Positions 22,076 to 31,787 of a stretch of 45,495 bases of DNA are shown here, piece by piece. The stretch is taken from contig NZ_GL883822.1 in NCBI RefSeq assembly GCF_000205165.1, positions 1 to 45,495 on the forward strand, in the 5' to 3' direction. How positions within the stretch are numbered: position 1 is the first letter of the stretch; every line of letters starts with the position of its first letter. Made by a program: the position numbers and the translations under genes. The stretch comes from Paraprevotella xylaniphila YIT 11841 (GTDB lineage: Bacteria > Bacteroidota > Bacteroidia > Bacteroidales > Bacteroidaceae). The notes beneath the pieces are model-generated. The model did no database searches. It worked only from the letters and a program-made list of their open reading frames with translations, and had not been told where the DNA came from.

Positions 22076-24091
22076 TCATTCTTCCGTCAGACGAATCGCA
22101 AAGCCGCCTCCGCGAGCCATATCCAACGTCAGTTTCGTATTCCGGTCCACATTCATCGTCTCGCAGGCATACGTTGTCGGATGGTCGCCCGACTCCGGTT
22201 TATCCTTGAAAACCACGGCGCGGTAGGTCTTCCCGCGTTTCAGGAAACCGAAGTCCACCGTCACGCTGCGCGGTGTCCAGTTCGTCATGCCGCCCACGTA
22301 CCAATCCTTACCGGTTTGTTTGGCCATCACGATGTACTCGCCCAGACGGGCATCGAGCGGAAGGGTCTTGTCCCACACCGAAGGAACTTTCGACAAGTAA
22401 TCCAAGATGTCGGGATATTTGTTATATTCTGAAGGCGCGTCGCACAGGTAACCGATCCAATGGTCGAATATGACATACATGGACAAGACATGCGAACGCG
22501 TCCCCATATTCATCGGAGGGATGCTGTCCCGGTCACGCGGTTGGAACTCTTCGGGCGTCACGTTGCGCATGCCGCCCGGCGTGTAATCTTCCGGTCCGGC
22601 CAATGAACGGATGAAGGGGAAACGTGTATGGTATTCGGGCGTGATGGTCTTTTCCCAGAAATTGCATTCAGCCCCTCTCACGGCCTCATAATTCATCACG
22701 TTGGGGTAAGTACGGTTCAAGCCCACCGGTACGGGACAACCGTGGAAGATGGCCACCATCCGGTACTGCGCCAACCGTTCGGCAAATTCGCGCCCCCAGC
22801 GCATGGCAATCTGGTCGTTGCGTTCGAAGAAATCAATCTTGGCACCCGCCACCCCGCACTCGTGCATCTGCTTGATCCAATCGTCCGGATTCTCCAAGGG
22901 GCAACTGGCCCAAGTCCAAACCAATATCTTCACGTTCTTTCCCCGGGCATAGTCGCACAATTCCTTGATGTACTCCATTTTCCATCCGGCATCGAGCGTC
23001 ATGTACTCTATACCGTTCTCCGAAGCCCAGTCTACATAGTATTTATAAAGTTGCAACGAAAGATGTTTGTTCCCCACCGGGAAGTCCACGCCTTCCACCA
23101 CGGCTTTGTGCCACCATTCCCAAGCACTCTTTCCGGGTTGTATCCACGAGGTATCCTCAATCTTGCAAGGTTCGGCCAACATGTAGACCAACTCATTGTT
23201 CAACAACGTCTTGTCGTCGTCGGACACGATCATGACGCGCCACGGGAACGTACGGTCGCCTCCCGTCCTTGCAATGTAATCCTCACGTGAAATCACCAAA
23301 TGGTTGGAATACCAACGGTAAGGGTTCGACGGGTCTCCGTCCATCACTTCTTTGGGGTAGGCCGCCCACTTTCCGCGCATGGCATTCTGCCCGGCGGCTT
23401 CCATATACAAGCCGGGATAATCGTAAGTGTCCGATTCCGTCACCACCACCTTGTAGGGCTTGCCGGGATACTCGAAGAGCACCGGAGAAACGGAAAAACG
23501 ACCGGCCGGAATCTCACCCGGCGAACGATACACCTTGTAAAGCCGCTCGAAATTACGGTAGCCCTGATGAATCTGGTGCACCTTGCCCGACTGTTCACGC
23601 TCGGGTGCGGTATTGCTGTCGCACTCCGGGAAATACACCGTAGGGGTAAAAGCAAAATTGAACACGGCATCTTCGCTGTTGATAATGATTTCCTTGTCCC
23701 AGTGCGTCACGAAACGGTAAGCCCACCCTTCGTTGTAGGCTCTCACGACCAGGTCGTAGTCCGTGCCGTAAGACAACACTATTTCATTGTACGCCTCTTC
23801 CAGGGTCTTGTTTTTCCCCGCCACGACGTCTATCTTGCGGTTCACACGGTCTTTCTTCACAGAGGTCACGGGGTCGCCTCCCACGTTACGCCCGTCGGAC
23901 AGGTTCATCCCTACCACCGAAGGTTCCACCAACTTCACCTTATCGTACCACACTTCAAATTCCGTACACCCATCCACACGGAGCTTCACCTCCAGTTTCT
24001 TGTCGGGCGAAGCCAATTTGTACTCTTCCGCTCTCAGGGCAAACGTCCAACAGAAGAATACTACCAAAGATAACATGATTTTTTGAGCCAT
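22076..24091 (-). CDS. GH97 glycoside hydrolase, retaining alpha-galactosidase type
   Basis: 671 residues with signal peptide MAQKIMLSLVVFFCWTFALRA. The N-terminal beta-sandwich and (beta/alpha)8 barrel have GH97 segments (IEYMTLDAGWKMEYIKELCD, GVAGAKIDFFERNDQIAMRW, YPNVMNYEAVRGAECNFWEK, TPGGMRNVTPEEFQPRDRDS). The Asp in KIDFFERND (residue 420) and the Glu in NYEAVRGAE (469) match the nucleophile and acid/base of the retaining members (BT1871-like D415 and E470), unlike SusB, which is inverting. It is secreted, probably periplasmic. Transcription is leftward, and it may be co-transcribed with the GH92 gene. Confidence 0.9.
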   Translation of the reverse strand: MAQKIMLSLVVFFCWTFALRAEEYKLASPDKKLEVKLRVDGCTEFEVWYDKVKLVEPSVVGMNLSDGRNVGGDPVTSVKKDRVNRKIDVVAGKNKTLEEAYNEIVLSYGTDYDLVVRAYNEGWAYRFVTHWDKEIIINSEDAVFNFAFTPTVYFPECDSNTAPEREQSGKVHQIHQGYRNFERLYKVYRSPGEIPAGRFSVSPVLFEYPGKPYKVVVTESDTYDYPGLYMEAAGQNAMRGKWAAYPKEVMDGDPSNPYRWYSNHLVISREDYIARTGGDRTFPWRVMIVSDDDKTLLNNELVYMLAEPCKIEDTSWIQPGKSAWEWWHKAVVEGVDFPVGNKHLSLQLYKYYVDWASENGIEYMTLDAGWKMEYIKELCDYARGKNVKILVWTWASCPLENPDDWIKQMHECGVAGAKIDFFERNDQIAMRWGREFAERLAQYRMVAIFHGCPVPVGLNRTYPNVMNYEAVRGAECNFWEKTITPEYHTRFPFIRSLAGPEDYTPGGMRNVTPEEFQPRDRDSIPPMNMGTRSHVLSMYVIFDHWIGYLCDAPSEYNKYPDILDYLSKVPSVWDKTLPLDARLGEYIVMAKQTGKDWYVGGMTNWTPRSVTVDFGFLKRGKTYRAVVFKDKPESGDHPTTYACETMNVDRNTKLTLDMARGGGFAIRLTEE

Positions 24092-24153
24092 ATCGCTATA
24101 TAGATTTAAGAATGATTATTCGTCTGCAAAGTAAGCCTGTTTCACTAAAAGCC

Positions 24154-24206
24154 GGAATGGAGAGAATCACTTATCACATGGACAATTTTGCGATTCTCTC
24201 CATTCC
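24154..24206. other. 15-bp perfect inverted repeat between GH92 and GH97 genes
   Basis: GGAATGGAGAGAATC (24154-24168) and its inverse (24192-24206) flank a 23-nt loop. It lies between the GH92 stop (24230) and GH97 start (24091). No T run follows it on the minus strand. It could be an mRNA stability or processing element, or a partial terminator that sets the ratio of the two enzymes. Confidence 0.7.
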
Positions 24207-24229
24207 TATATGACTTGCCGTACAGCCGC

Positions 24230-26566
24230 TCATTCCACACCCCACTGCTTGTTCGGCGTACGCCCCAACACGAAATGCAACTCACCGCCACGGACGATAT
24301 CCTCGTGGTCGATGTAACAACGGTTGTAAGGCTTGCCGTTCAGCGTGGCGGACTGGATGTAACAGGCATCGGGCGCATTCCCCTCCGTAGTGACTACAAA
24401 CTTACGGCCTTTGGCATAACGGCGGTCGAGCGCAATCTCCACACGGTCGAACACCGGTGCTGTCAATTCATAACGCGTCTCGCCCGGACAAAGCGGATGG
24501 AATCCCGCTGAAGCCAGTATATACCAAGCCGACATCTGCCCCACATCTTCATTGCCGCATAGACCGGCCAGATTGTTCTTGTAAGCGTCGGCGCAAATCA
24601 CACGCGTCCAGTACTGCGTGAGCCACGGTGCCCCCAAGCGGTTGAAGAGGAAAGGCACGTGGTGCACAGGTTCATTGGCATGGTTGTAATAGGGATTCCA
24701 ATAAAATTCGTGCGGCGTGTTTTCAAAAAAGGATTCCAAATCGGCTAGCACTTTGTCGCGACCGCCCATGATTTCCACCATGCCGGGCACGTCGTGCGGC
24801 ACGAACCAACCCTGTTGATAGGGATTGCACTCCATGCAACCGTACCACTCCTGCAAGCGTCCCTTTTCCGGCCAGTCCGCCCATGAGCCGTCGGCATTGC
24901 GCACGCGGAACCATCCCTTTTCCTTATCGAAGATTTTACGGTATGCCTGCCCACGCCGGTGATAGATGCCGGCATCCTCCGTCTTGCCCAGAGCCTCGGC
25001 CCATTCGCCTACACACCAGTCGAAGTATCCGTATTCCAACGTTTCCGATATGCCGCTGCCGCCGGGCGAGTATCCCAGTTCCGGATGATGGCCGATGCGG
25101 TCGGCTGTCTGACGGGCAAAGCGGTAAGCTTTCTCCACGTCGTATCCGCGTATGCCTTTCATATAGGCATCGACGATGACGGCTATGGCCGGATTACCCA
25201 ACATACAGCCGCTGTAAGCGTTCAGGAACTCCCAACGTTCGTACACGCCCGTACCGTTTTCCTCGGCCAGAGTGACAAACGAGTTGATCATGTCGTTCAC
25301 CACCTCCGGATTGATAAGGTTTTGCAGGGGGAACTGGCTGCGGAACACATCCCAACCGCTGAATACCGTACGCTTCTTGAATGCGTCGGTCTTGTACACC
25401 TTCCGGTCTCCTCCTACGTATTCACCCGTCACGTCGCGATAGTCACGCGGGTCTATCATAGTGTGGTACAGCGAAGTATAAAAAATCGTGCGCTCATCCT
25501 CCGTCCCCCCGAAGATTTTGATTTTCGACAAGGCCTCGTCCCACAGCGCAGCCGCCTTTTCGCAATACCGCTCGAAGTCCTTTCCCTTCAATTCGGCTTT
25601 GAAGTTCGCCTCCGCCCCCTCCAGACTGACAAAGGAAATGGCCGTGCGCATCAGCACCTGTTCACCCTCGCACGTGGGAAACTCCGTATAAAATCCCAGG
25701 TGGTCTCCCTCCATGCGGTCGGGACGTTCCGTCACCTTCGCCCGACGCACCGCCTCGGCAAATTCCGGCGAAGTCACGTTTTCCAACTTGCGCCCCATGC
25801 CTTCGGGAAATTCGGCCGACCATACGCCGTAACGTTCCAACGGCTTGCTGAAACGGGTGTAAAAGTAGACCGTATAATCGGCCTTCCCTCCCCCGTTGCC
25901 CCAACCGCCTCCGTCGGGCGTGCAACGCATCCATCCGCAGATTGTGTAGTCGTCCACACGCTCCACGTACTGCCGGACAGACGTACCGCCCACACGGCGG
26001 GCCAAGTCGATTTGAATGCGCGAACATTCGTTTTCCGGATAAGTGAAACGCATGACCCCGCCGTGAGGCGTGGCCGTCAGCTCCGCCCGGATGTCATAAT
26101 CGGTCAGGCGGACAGCGTAATATCCTGCACGTGCCGTCTCGCTCTCCTTGTCGTAACGCGAACGGTAGCCCTCTTCCGGACGTTCCGCCTCGCCGCGATA
26201 CGTATGCAAAGGTCCTGTGGTGGGCATCACCAGATAATTCCCCAAATCGCCATACCATCCGACACCGCTCATCTGGGTCAAGGCAAAGCCTTCGATGGTC
26301 GTATGTTCATAACTGTACCCCGAACCGTTGTCGCCTCCGGTAATGGTATTGGGGCTGACCTGCGTCATGCCCCACGGCGTAGCCACACCAGGAAAGGTCT
26401 TTCCCAACCCATGTTCGGCCTTGGCCATTTGCGTGTTCGTCGTGGCTCCAATAAACGGATTTACATACTCCGACAAGCGTTTCCCGCCACGAGCCTGCAC
26501 GCCCAAAGACCACACGACCGCTATGGTCAGCACTCCGGCCTGCTTCAAATTCATCTTTATTTCCAT
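24230..26566 (-). CDS. GH92 family alpha-mannosidase
   Basis: About 778 residues from the ATG of MEIKMNLKQAGVLTIAVVWS (signal peptide, cleavage near VQARG). GH92 signatures are dense: SEYVNPFIGATTNTQ, NGSGYSYEHTTIEGFALTQM, SGWDVFRSQFPLQNLINPEV, NPYYNHANEPVHHVPFLFNR and GLCGNEDVGQMSAWYILASA. GH92 enzymes are Ca-dependent exo-alpha-mannosidases in Bacteroidales. Further upstream ATGs (26608, 26554) are possible; the chosen one gives a normal signal peptide length. Together with GH97 it suggests cleavage of alpha-linked sugar from host or fungal glycans in the periplasm. Confidence 0.93.
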   Translation of the reverse strand: MEIKMNLKQAGVLTIAVVWSLGVQARGGKRLSEYVNPFIGATTNTQMAKAEHGLGKTFPGVATPWGMTQVSPNTITGGDNGSGYSYEHTTIEGFALTQMSGVGWYGDLGNYLVMPTTGPLHTYRGEAERPEEGYRSRYDKESETARAGYYAVRLTDYDIRAELTATPHGGVMRFTYPENECSRIQIDLARRVGGTSVRQYVERVDDYTICGWMRCTPDGGGWGNGGGKADYTVYFYTRFSKPLERYGVWSAEFPEGMGRKLENVTSPEFAEAVRRAKVTERPDRMEGDHLGFYTEFPTCEGEQVLMRTAISFVSLEGAEANFKAELKGKDFERYCEKAAALWDEALSKIKIFGGTEDERTIFYTSLYHTMIDPRDYRDVTGEYVGGDRKVYKTDAFKKRTVFSGWDVFRSQFPLQNLINPEVVNDMINSFVTLAEENGTGVYERWEFLNAYSGCMLGNPAIAVIVDAYMKGIRGYDVEKAYRFARQTADRIGHHPELGYSPGGSGISETLEYGYFDWCVGEWAEALGKTEDAGIYHRRGQAYRKIFDKEKGWFRVRNADGSWADWPEKGRLQEWYGCMECNPYQQGWFVPHDVPGMVEIMGGRDKVLADLESFFENTPHEFYWNPYYNHANEPVHHVPFLFNRLGAPWLTQYWTRVICADAYKNNLAGLCGNEDVGQMSAWYILASAGFHPLCPGETRYELTAPVFDRVEIALDRRYAKGRKFVVTTEGNAPDACYIQSATLNGKPYNRCYIDHEDIVRGGELHFVLGRTPNKQWGVE

Positions 26567-26758
26567 GATATTCCGTATGATGTTCAAGTAGTATAACTCA
26601 GCGTACAAAAGTACGAAAAGAAAGCCTTACCCTTGTTCCAAATTCTCGTCAAAAACAAACAAATTCGCTCCAAAGTCAATATTTTTTAGAGTAGGGCAAA
26701 AAACAGAAACCCCGCACATAGTACATTAATATCCAATCACTTACAACTCCTCAAAAAC

Positions 26759-26842
26759 TCTCAGGAGATTGATTTTTCATTCTGCGCCAAATGATTTTTC
26801 GTTCTCAGGAGACTGATTTTTCGTTCTGCGCCAAACGATTTC
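26759..26842. repeat. Tandem 44-bp intergenic repeat, two copies
   Basis: Two units, starting at 26759 and 26803 with TCTCAGGAGA, each contain TGATTTTTC then TTCTGCGCCAAA and a following GATTT. They differ by only a few bases. The gene-free stretch 26609-27045 (437 bp) contains these units plus a weak promoter-like TTACTTTG (27001-27008) for the MFS gene. The core TTCTGCGCCAAA reappears at 40,403-40,481 in reverse orientation, so it is an interspersed repeat family. Confidence 0.8.
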
Positions 26843-27045
26843 ACAAACTCCGCCCAACAAGCCACCGTCCCCTGTTTGTCAAAATAAACCACCACGCCTC
26901 CGGCATTCCGAACGGCCTCCTGTCGCCCCAAAAACGCCCCACCGTAAAATCGTCCATATCATAAGTGATTCTATCCATTTTCCGAACCGTAAAAAGCATG
27001 TTACTTTGCATCCGGAAACAAACAAACTTAAATCAACTCATTCAC

Positions 27046-28431
27046 ATGAAGACGAAAACGAATCTTTACCTGTTTTTGATTGCGCTGATTTCCGCCATGG
27101 GCGGATTCCTCTTCGGTTACGACTGGGTCGTCATCGGTGGCGCGAAACCTTTCTATGAACAATATTTCCAGATTGCAGACAGCCCTACGATGCAGGGTTG
27201 GGCCATGAGCAGCGCGTTGATAGGCTGCCTCATCGGTGCGTTGAGCGCAGGCAAGCTGAGCGACCGGCTGGGACGTAAACCGATTCTGATTGTGGCCGCC
27301 GGACTGTTTATCTGCACAGCCATAGGTACCGGTGCCGTAAACTCTTTCGGATGGTTCAACGTGTTCCGCCTCATCGGCGGATTCGCCATCGGTATCGCCT
27401 CGAGCCTTTCTCCCATGTATATAGCGGAAATCGCTCCGGCCCACCTGCGCGGACGTTTCGTGTCCATCAACCAGCTGACGGTGGTACTGGGTATCCTCAG
27501 CGCACAAATCGTCAACTGGCAGATTGCCGAACCGGTGGCCGACCATGCCACAGCCGAAATGATCCGTCTGTCATGGAACGGGCAAACGGGATGGCGGTGG
27601 ATGTTCTGGGCCATGGCCGTACCCGCTGCGCTGTTCTTCTTCTTCAGTTTCGTGTTGCCCGAAAGCCCGCGTTGGTTAGCTTCGTCGGGATATAAGGAGA
27701 AAGCATTCAGAATCTTCACGAAGATAGGCGGCGAGGCACATGCCCGTGAAGAACTGGCCGCCATCGAAGCCGCCTCGTGCGAAAAGACCGTGGAGGGCGG
27801 ATTCCGGCAGTTGCTCCATCCCTCGATGCGCAAAATCCTGCTCATCGGAGTGGTAATGGCCGTGTTGCAGCAATGGTGTGGCATCAACGTCATCTTCAAC
27901 TATGCCCAGGAAATCTTCATGGCTGCCGGTTACGGCGTGTCCGACGTGTTGATGAACATCGTGGTGACGGGAGTAACCAACGTGATTTTCACCATTCTGG
28001 CCATGTGCGTGGTAGACCGTTGGGGACGCAAGGCACTGACACTCTTCGGCGCGTTCGGCCTGACGTTGATCTACGCTTTCATGGGCGCAGCCTACTGGTT
28101 CCACATCAGCGGCGTACTGCTGCTTGTCATCGTGGTGGCCGCCATCGCCTGCTATGCCATGACATTGGCTACGACCATGTGGGTCATCATCTCCGAAATA
28201 TTCCCCAACCGCATACGGGGTGTGGCCATGTCTGTTTGCACATTTGCCTTGTGGGCAGCCTGCTTCATACTGACTTACACGTTCCCTGTACTGAACACGG
28301 GACTGGGCGCAGCCGGGACATTCTGGCTCTATGGCATCATCTGCCTCGCAGGAGGCATCTTCGTATGGCGCCGCCTGCCTGAGACGAAAGGCAAGAGCCT
28401 GGAAGAAATCGAACACGAACTTATCCAATAA
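27046..28431 (+). CDS. Sugar/H+ symporter of the MFS (XylE/GalP type)
   Basis: 461 residues from the ATG of MKTKTNLYLFLIALISAMGG; an upstream in-frame extension is not conserved. Twelve membrane helices with MFS sugar-porter motifs GGFLFGYDWVVIGGA, DRLGRKPI, LPESPRWL, QQWCGINVIFNYAQ and the C-terminal PETKGKSLEEIEHELIQ. These are the XylE/GalP signature residues for hexose or pentose uptake. It starts an operon with the DUF5107 protein 12 nt downstream and galM, so it probably imports the sugar released by the GH genes. Confidence 0.93.
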   Translation: MKTKTNLYLFLIALISAMGGFLFGYDWVVIGGAKPFYEQYFQIADSPTMQGWAMSSALIGCLIGALSAGKLSDRLGRKPILIVAAGLFICTAIGTGAVNSFGWFNVFRLIGGFAIGIASSLSPMYIAEIAPAHLRGRFVSINQLTVVLGILSAQIVNWQIAEPVADHATAEMIRLSWNGQTGWRWMFWAMAVPAALFFFFSFVLPESPRWLASSGYKEKAFRIFTKIGGEAHAREELAAIEAASCEKTVEGGFRQLLHPSMRKILLIGVVMAVLQQWCGINVIFNYAQEIFMAAGYGVSDVLMNIVVTGVTNVIFTILAMCVVDRWGRKALTLFGAFGLTLIYAFMGAAYWFHISGVLLLVIVVAAIACYAMTLATTMWVIISEIFPNRIRGVAMSVCTFALWAACFILTYTFPVLNTGLGAAGTFWLYGIICLAGGIFVWRRLPETKGKSLEEIEHELIQ

Positions 28432-28442
28432 CTTCATACATC

Positions 28443-31400
28443 ATGGAAAAAATCACATCCTATTTGATTCAAAGCACGGTGAACACCTCCGAGGTGCGTG
28501 CATGGGAAGAGGACATCCTGCTCCCCACCTACGAAATCGGCAAGGAAGAAAAGAACCCGATTTTCTTGGAAAAACGTGTATACCAAGGCAGCAGCGGCGT
28601 GGTCTATCCTTATCCCGTGGTAGAGAAAATCTCCGACGAGAAGAAAGACAAGCTTTACCATGCGCTCTTCATCGAGAACGAATATATCAAGGTGATGATA
28701 CTCCCGGAACTGGGCGGACGCATCCACATGGCCTACGACAAGGTGAAGCAACGCCACTTCGTGTACTACAACCAAGTGGTGAAGCCCGCGCTCGTCGGGT
28801 TGACCGGCCCGTGGATTTCGGGCGGCATCGAGTTCAACTGGCCGCAGCACCACCGCCCGTCCACCTTCCTGCCCACGGACTTCTCCATCGAGGAGCATGC
28901 CGACGGCAGCAAGACGGTATGGTGCAACGAAGTGGAACGCATGTTCCGCACCAAAGGCATGCAGGGCTTTACGCTCTATCCGGGCAAGTCGTACATCGAA
29001 ATCAACGTGAAGATTTACAACCGTACGTCTTTCCCGCAGACGTTCCTGTGGTGGGCCAACCCGGCCGTGGTGGTCAACGACCACTACCACTCGGTGTTCC
29101 CGCCCGACGTGAATGCCGTGTTCGACCATGGCAAGCGCGACGTGTCGTCGTTCCCCATCGCCACGGGCACTTACTATAAACAAGACTATTCCGCCGGTGT
29201 GGACATCTCGAAATACAAGAATATCCCCGTGCCGACATCTTACATGGCCATCCAGTCGAAATTCGACTTCGTGGGCGGATATGAAGAAGACGTGAAAGGC
29301 GGATTGCTCCACGTGGCCGACCATCACGTGTCACCGGGAAAGAAACAATGGACATGGGGCAACGGTGACTTCGGACGCGCTTGGGACCGCAACCTGACGG
29401 ACGAGGACGGCCCGTACATCGAACTGATGACGGGCATGTACACCGACAACCAGCCGGACTTCACGTGGTTGCAACCCTACGAGGAAAAGTCGTGGAAACA
29501 GTACTTCATGCCCTACGCCGAAGTGGGCTACGTGAAGAACGCCACCAAGGACGCATTGCTGAACATGGAAGTCAAGGAGGGAAAAGGCAAAGTCATCCTG
29601 TACACCACCGGAGTGAACAAGGACGTGCATGTGTTCGTCAAGGACAACGTGGGCGGTGCCACCCTTTTCGACAAAGTCATCTCCATCTCTCCGGCAGAAC
29701 CGTTCCAAGCAGAATTTGCAGCCGAGGGCTTGAAAGACGAAGACATATTGGTTGAAATCCGCAACCACGAGGGCCGCATTTTGGTAAGCTATCAGGCTGA
29801 CAAACCGGAAATCAAGCCCGTACCGGATCCGGCCAAGGCTGCCAAAGACCCGAAGGACATCGCGTCCATCGAACAGCTCTACCTCACGGGACTCCATTTG
29901 GAGCAATACCGCCACGCGACTTACAACCCGATGGACTACTATGAAGAAGCACTGCGCCGCGAACCGGGCGACGTGCGTTGCAACAACGCCATGGGGTTGC
30001 TCCTGATGCGCAAGGGACAATTCGCCAAGGCCGAAGGCTATTTCCGTAAAGCCGTCGAAACCCTGACGGAACGCAACCCGAACCCATACGACGGTGAACC
30101 GTATTACAATCTGGGTTGGAGCTGTCTGATGCAGGACAAAACGGACGAGGCATACGACGCGTTCTTCAAATCGGCCTGGAATGCCGCTTGGCAGGATGCC
30201 GCCTATTACAACTTGGCCGCCATCGACTGCCGCCGGGGCAACTTCGAGAAAGCACTCGACCTGATAGACCGCTCGCTCGTGCGCAACTGGCACCACCACA
30301 AGGCACGCCAACTGAAAGCTTCCATCCTGCGCCACTTGGGACGTAAGGAAGAAGCCCTCGACCTGATAGCGGAATCGCTCAAGATAGACCGCTTCAACAT
30401 GGGATGCCGCTTCGAGCAATATCTTCTCACGGACGACGACAACGTACTGAAGGAAATGCAGCGACTGATGCGCGGCGCAGCCCACGTCTACATCGAATAC
30501 GCACTCGATTTCGCACAGGCCGGACTTTACGACGAGGCCATCAACTTGTTGGAGGGTTACGCCGCCACACAAGGCGAAGTCTACCCGATGGTACATTACG
30601 CGTTGGGCTACTGCCACTCACGTAAAGGCGACACAGTCAAGGCACTCGAATATTACAAAAAGGCCGAACAGGACGACCATTCTTACTGCTTCCCCAACCG
30701 CATCGAAGAAGTATTGGTGTTGCAGGATGCGATGAAAGAGAACCACGAAGCCTGTGCCAAAGCGGCCTACGCCCTCGGCAACTTCTGGTATGCCGCACGG
30801 CAATACGACAATGCCATCACATGTTGGGAGGCATCAGCCGCCATCGACCCGGCGTTCCCCACCGTATGGCGCAACCTCTCGCTGGCTTACTACAACAAAC
30901 GCAACAATCCGCAGAAGGCGGTGGAAACACTGGAGAAAGCATACCGCCTCGATGAAAGCGATGCCCGCATCCTGATGGAACTGGACCAGCTCTACAAACG
31001 GCTCGGACATCCGCAAGCGGAACGTCTCGCATTCCTCGAAGCCCATCCGGCCGAAACGGAAAGCCGCGACGACTTGGCCATCGAGCGCATCACGCTCTAC
31101 AACCAATTGGGACGCTATGAAGAGGCCAAGGCACTGATTGCCGCCCGCAAGTTCCATCCGTGGGAAGGCGGTGAAGGAAAAATCACGGGACAGTACACCA
31201 CCTGCCATGTGGAACTGGCCAAAATCGCCCTGCGCGAACACCGTTATGCCGATGCTTTGACTTTATTGCAGGCCACAGACCAATACCCGTACAACTTGGG
31301 CGAGGGCAAACTCATCAATGCCGAAGAGAACGACATCTGGTATTACAAAGGACTGGCTTACCGCGGACTGGGAGACGAAGAAAACGCCAAGCTTTGGTTG

Positions 31401-31787
31401 CACAAGGCCACCCAAGGCTCTGCCGAACCGCAACAGGCGTTTTTCTACAACGACGCACAACCGGACAAGATTTTCTATCAGGGACTGGCTTGGCGCGCAT
31501 TGGGCGAGGAAGGTAAGGCACGCGGACGCTTCAACAAGCTCATCAAGCATGGTGAGAAACACTTGTTCGACCATTGCCGCATAGACTACTTTGCCGTATC
31601 GTTGCCCGACCTGGCCATCTGGGAGGACAATCTGGACAAGCGCAACGCCATACACTGCAATTATGTGATGGGGTTGGGTTACCTCGGATTGGGCGACAAG
31701 GCACATGCCATGGAATATTTGGACAAGGCACGCACATTGGACATCAACCACCAAGGCGCACAAATCCATCGTGAATTATGCGAATAA
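28443..31787 (+). CDS. Large DUF5107 protein with TPR repeats
   Basis: 1114 residues, cytoplasmic (no signal peptide). Residues about 1-400 form a DUF5107/galactose-mutarotase-like domain: ENEYIKVMILPELGGRIHMA, GPWISGGIEFNWPQHHRP, PQTFLWWANPAVVVNDHYHS and TGMYTDNQPDFTWLQPYEEK. From about 470 to the end there are many tetratricopeptide-like units (DPGDVRCNNAMGLLLMRKGQ, DGEPYYNLGWSCLMQDKTDE). It looks like a carbohydrate-binding or -modifying beta-sandwich fused to a scaffold. Known homologues lie beside sugar transporters and galM in Bacteroidota; the activity has not been established to my knowledge. Confidence 0.88.
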   Translation: MEKITSYLIQSTVNTSEVRAWEEDILLPTYEIGKEEKNPIFLEKRVYQGSSGVVYPYPVVEKISDEKKDKLYHALFIENEYIKVMILPELGGRIHMAYDKVKQRHFVYYNQVVKPALVGLTGPWISGGIEFNWPQHHRPSTFLPTDFSIEEHADGSKTVWCNEVERMFRTKGMQGFTLYPGKSYIEINVKIYNRTSFPQTFLWWANPAVVVNDHYHSVFPPDVNAVFDHGKRDVSSFPIATGTYYKQDYSAGVDISKYKNIPVPTSYMAIQSKFDFVGGYEEDVKGGLLHVADHHVSPGKKQWTWGNGDFGRAWDRNLTDEDGPYIELMTGMYTDNQPDFTWLQPYEEKSWKQYFMPYAEVGYVKNATKDALLNMEVKEGKGKVILYTTGVNKDVHVFVKDNVGGATLFDKVISISPAEPFQAEFAAEGLKDEDILVEIRNHEGRILVSYQADKPEIKPVPDPAKAAKDPKDIASIEQLYLTGLHLEQYRHATYNPMDYYEEALRREPGDVRCNNAMGLLLMRKGQFAKAEGYFRKAVETLTERNPNPYDGEPYYNLGWSCLMQDKTDEAYDAFFKSAWNAAWQDAAYYNLAAIDCRRGNFEKALDLIDRSLVRNWHHHKARQLKASILRHLGRKEEALDLIAESLKIDRFNMGCRFEQYLLTDDDNVLKEMQRLMRGAAHVYIEYALDFAQAGLYDEAINLLEGYAATQGEVYPMVHYALGYCHSRKGDTVKALEYYKKAEQDDHSYCFPNRIEEVLVLQDAMKENHEACAKAAYALGNFWYAARQYDNAITCWEASAAIDPAFPTVWRNLSLAYYNKRNNPQKAVETLEKAYRLDESDARILMELDQLYKRLGHPQAERLAFLEAHPAETESRDDLAIERITLYNQLGRYEEAKALIAARKFHPWEGGEGKITGQYTTCHVELAKIALREHRYADALTLLQATDQYPYNLGEGKLINAEENDIWYYKGLAYRGLGDEENAKLWLHKATQGSAEPQQAFFYNDAQPDKIFYQGLAWRALGEEGKARGRFNKLIKHGEKHLFDHCRIDYFAVSLPDLAIWEDNLDKRNAIHCNYVMGLGYLGLGDKAHAMEYLDKARTLDINHQGAQIHRELCE

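Noticed and set aside
24959-26596. 545-residue ORF antisense to GH92 gene
   Set aside because: Same reason: GH92 motifs run throughout on the minus strand and this frame is a compositional shadow rich in His/Arg.
26759-26842. Two repeats that might be a minimal CRISPR array
   Set aside because: The 44-bp units follow without unique spacers, there are no cas genes, and the core recurs elsewhere in reverse orientation.
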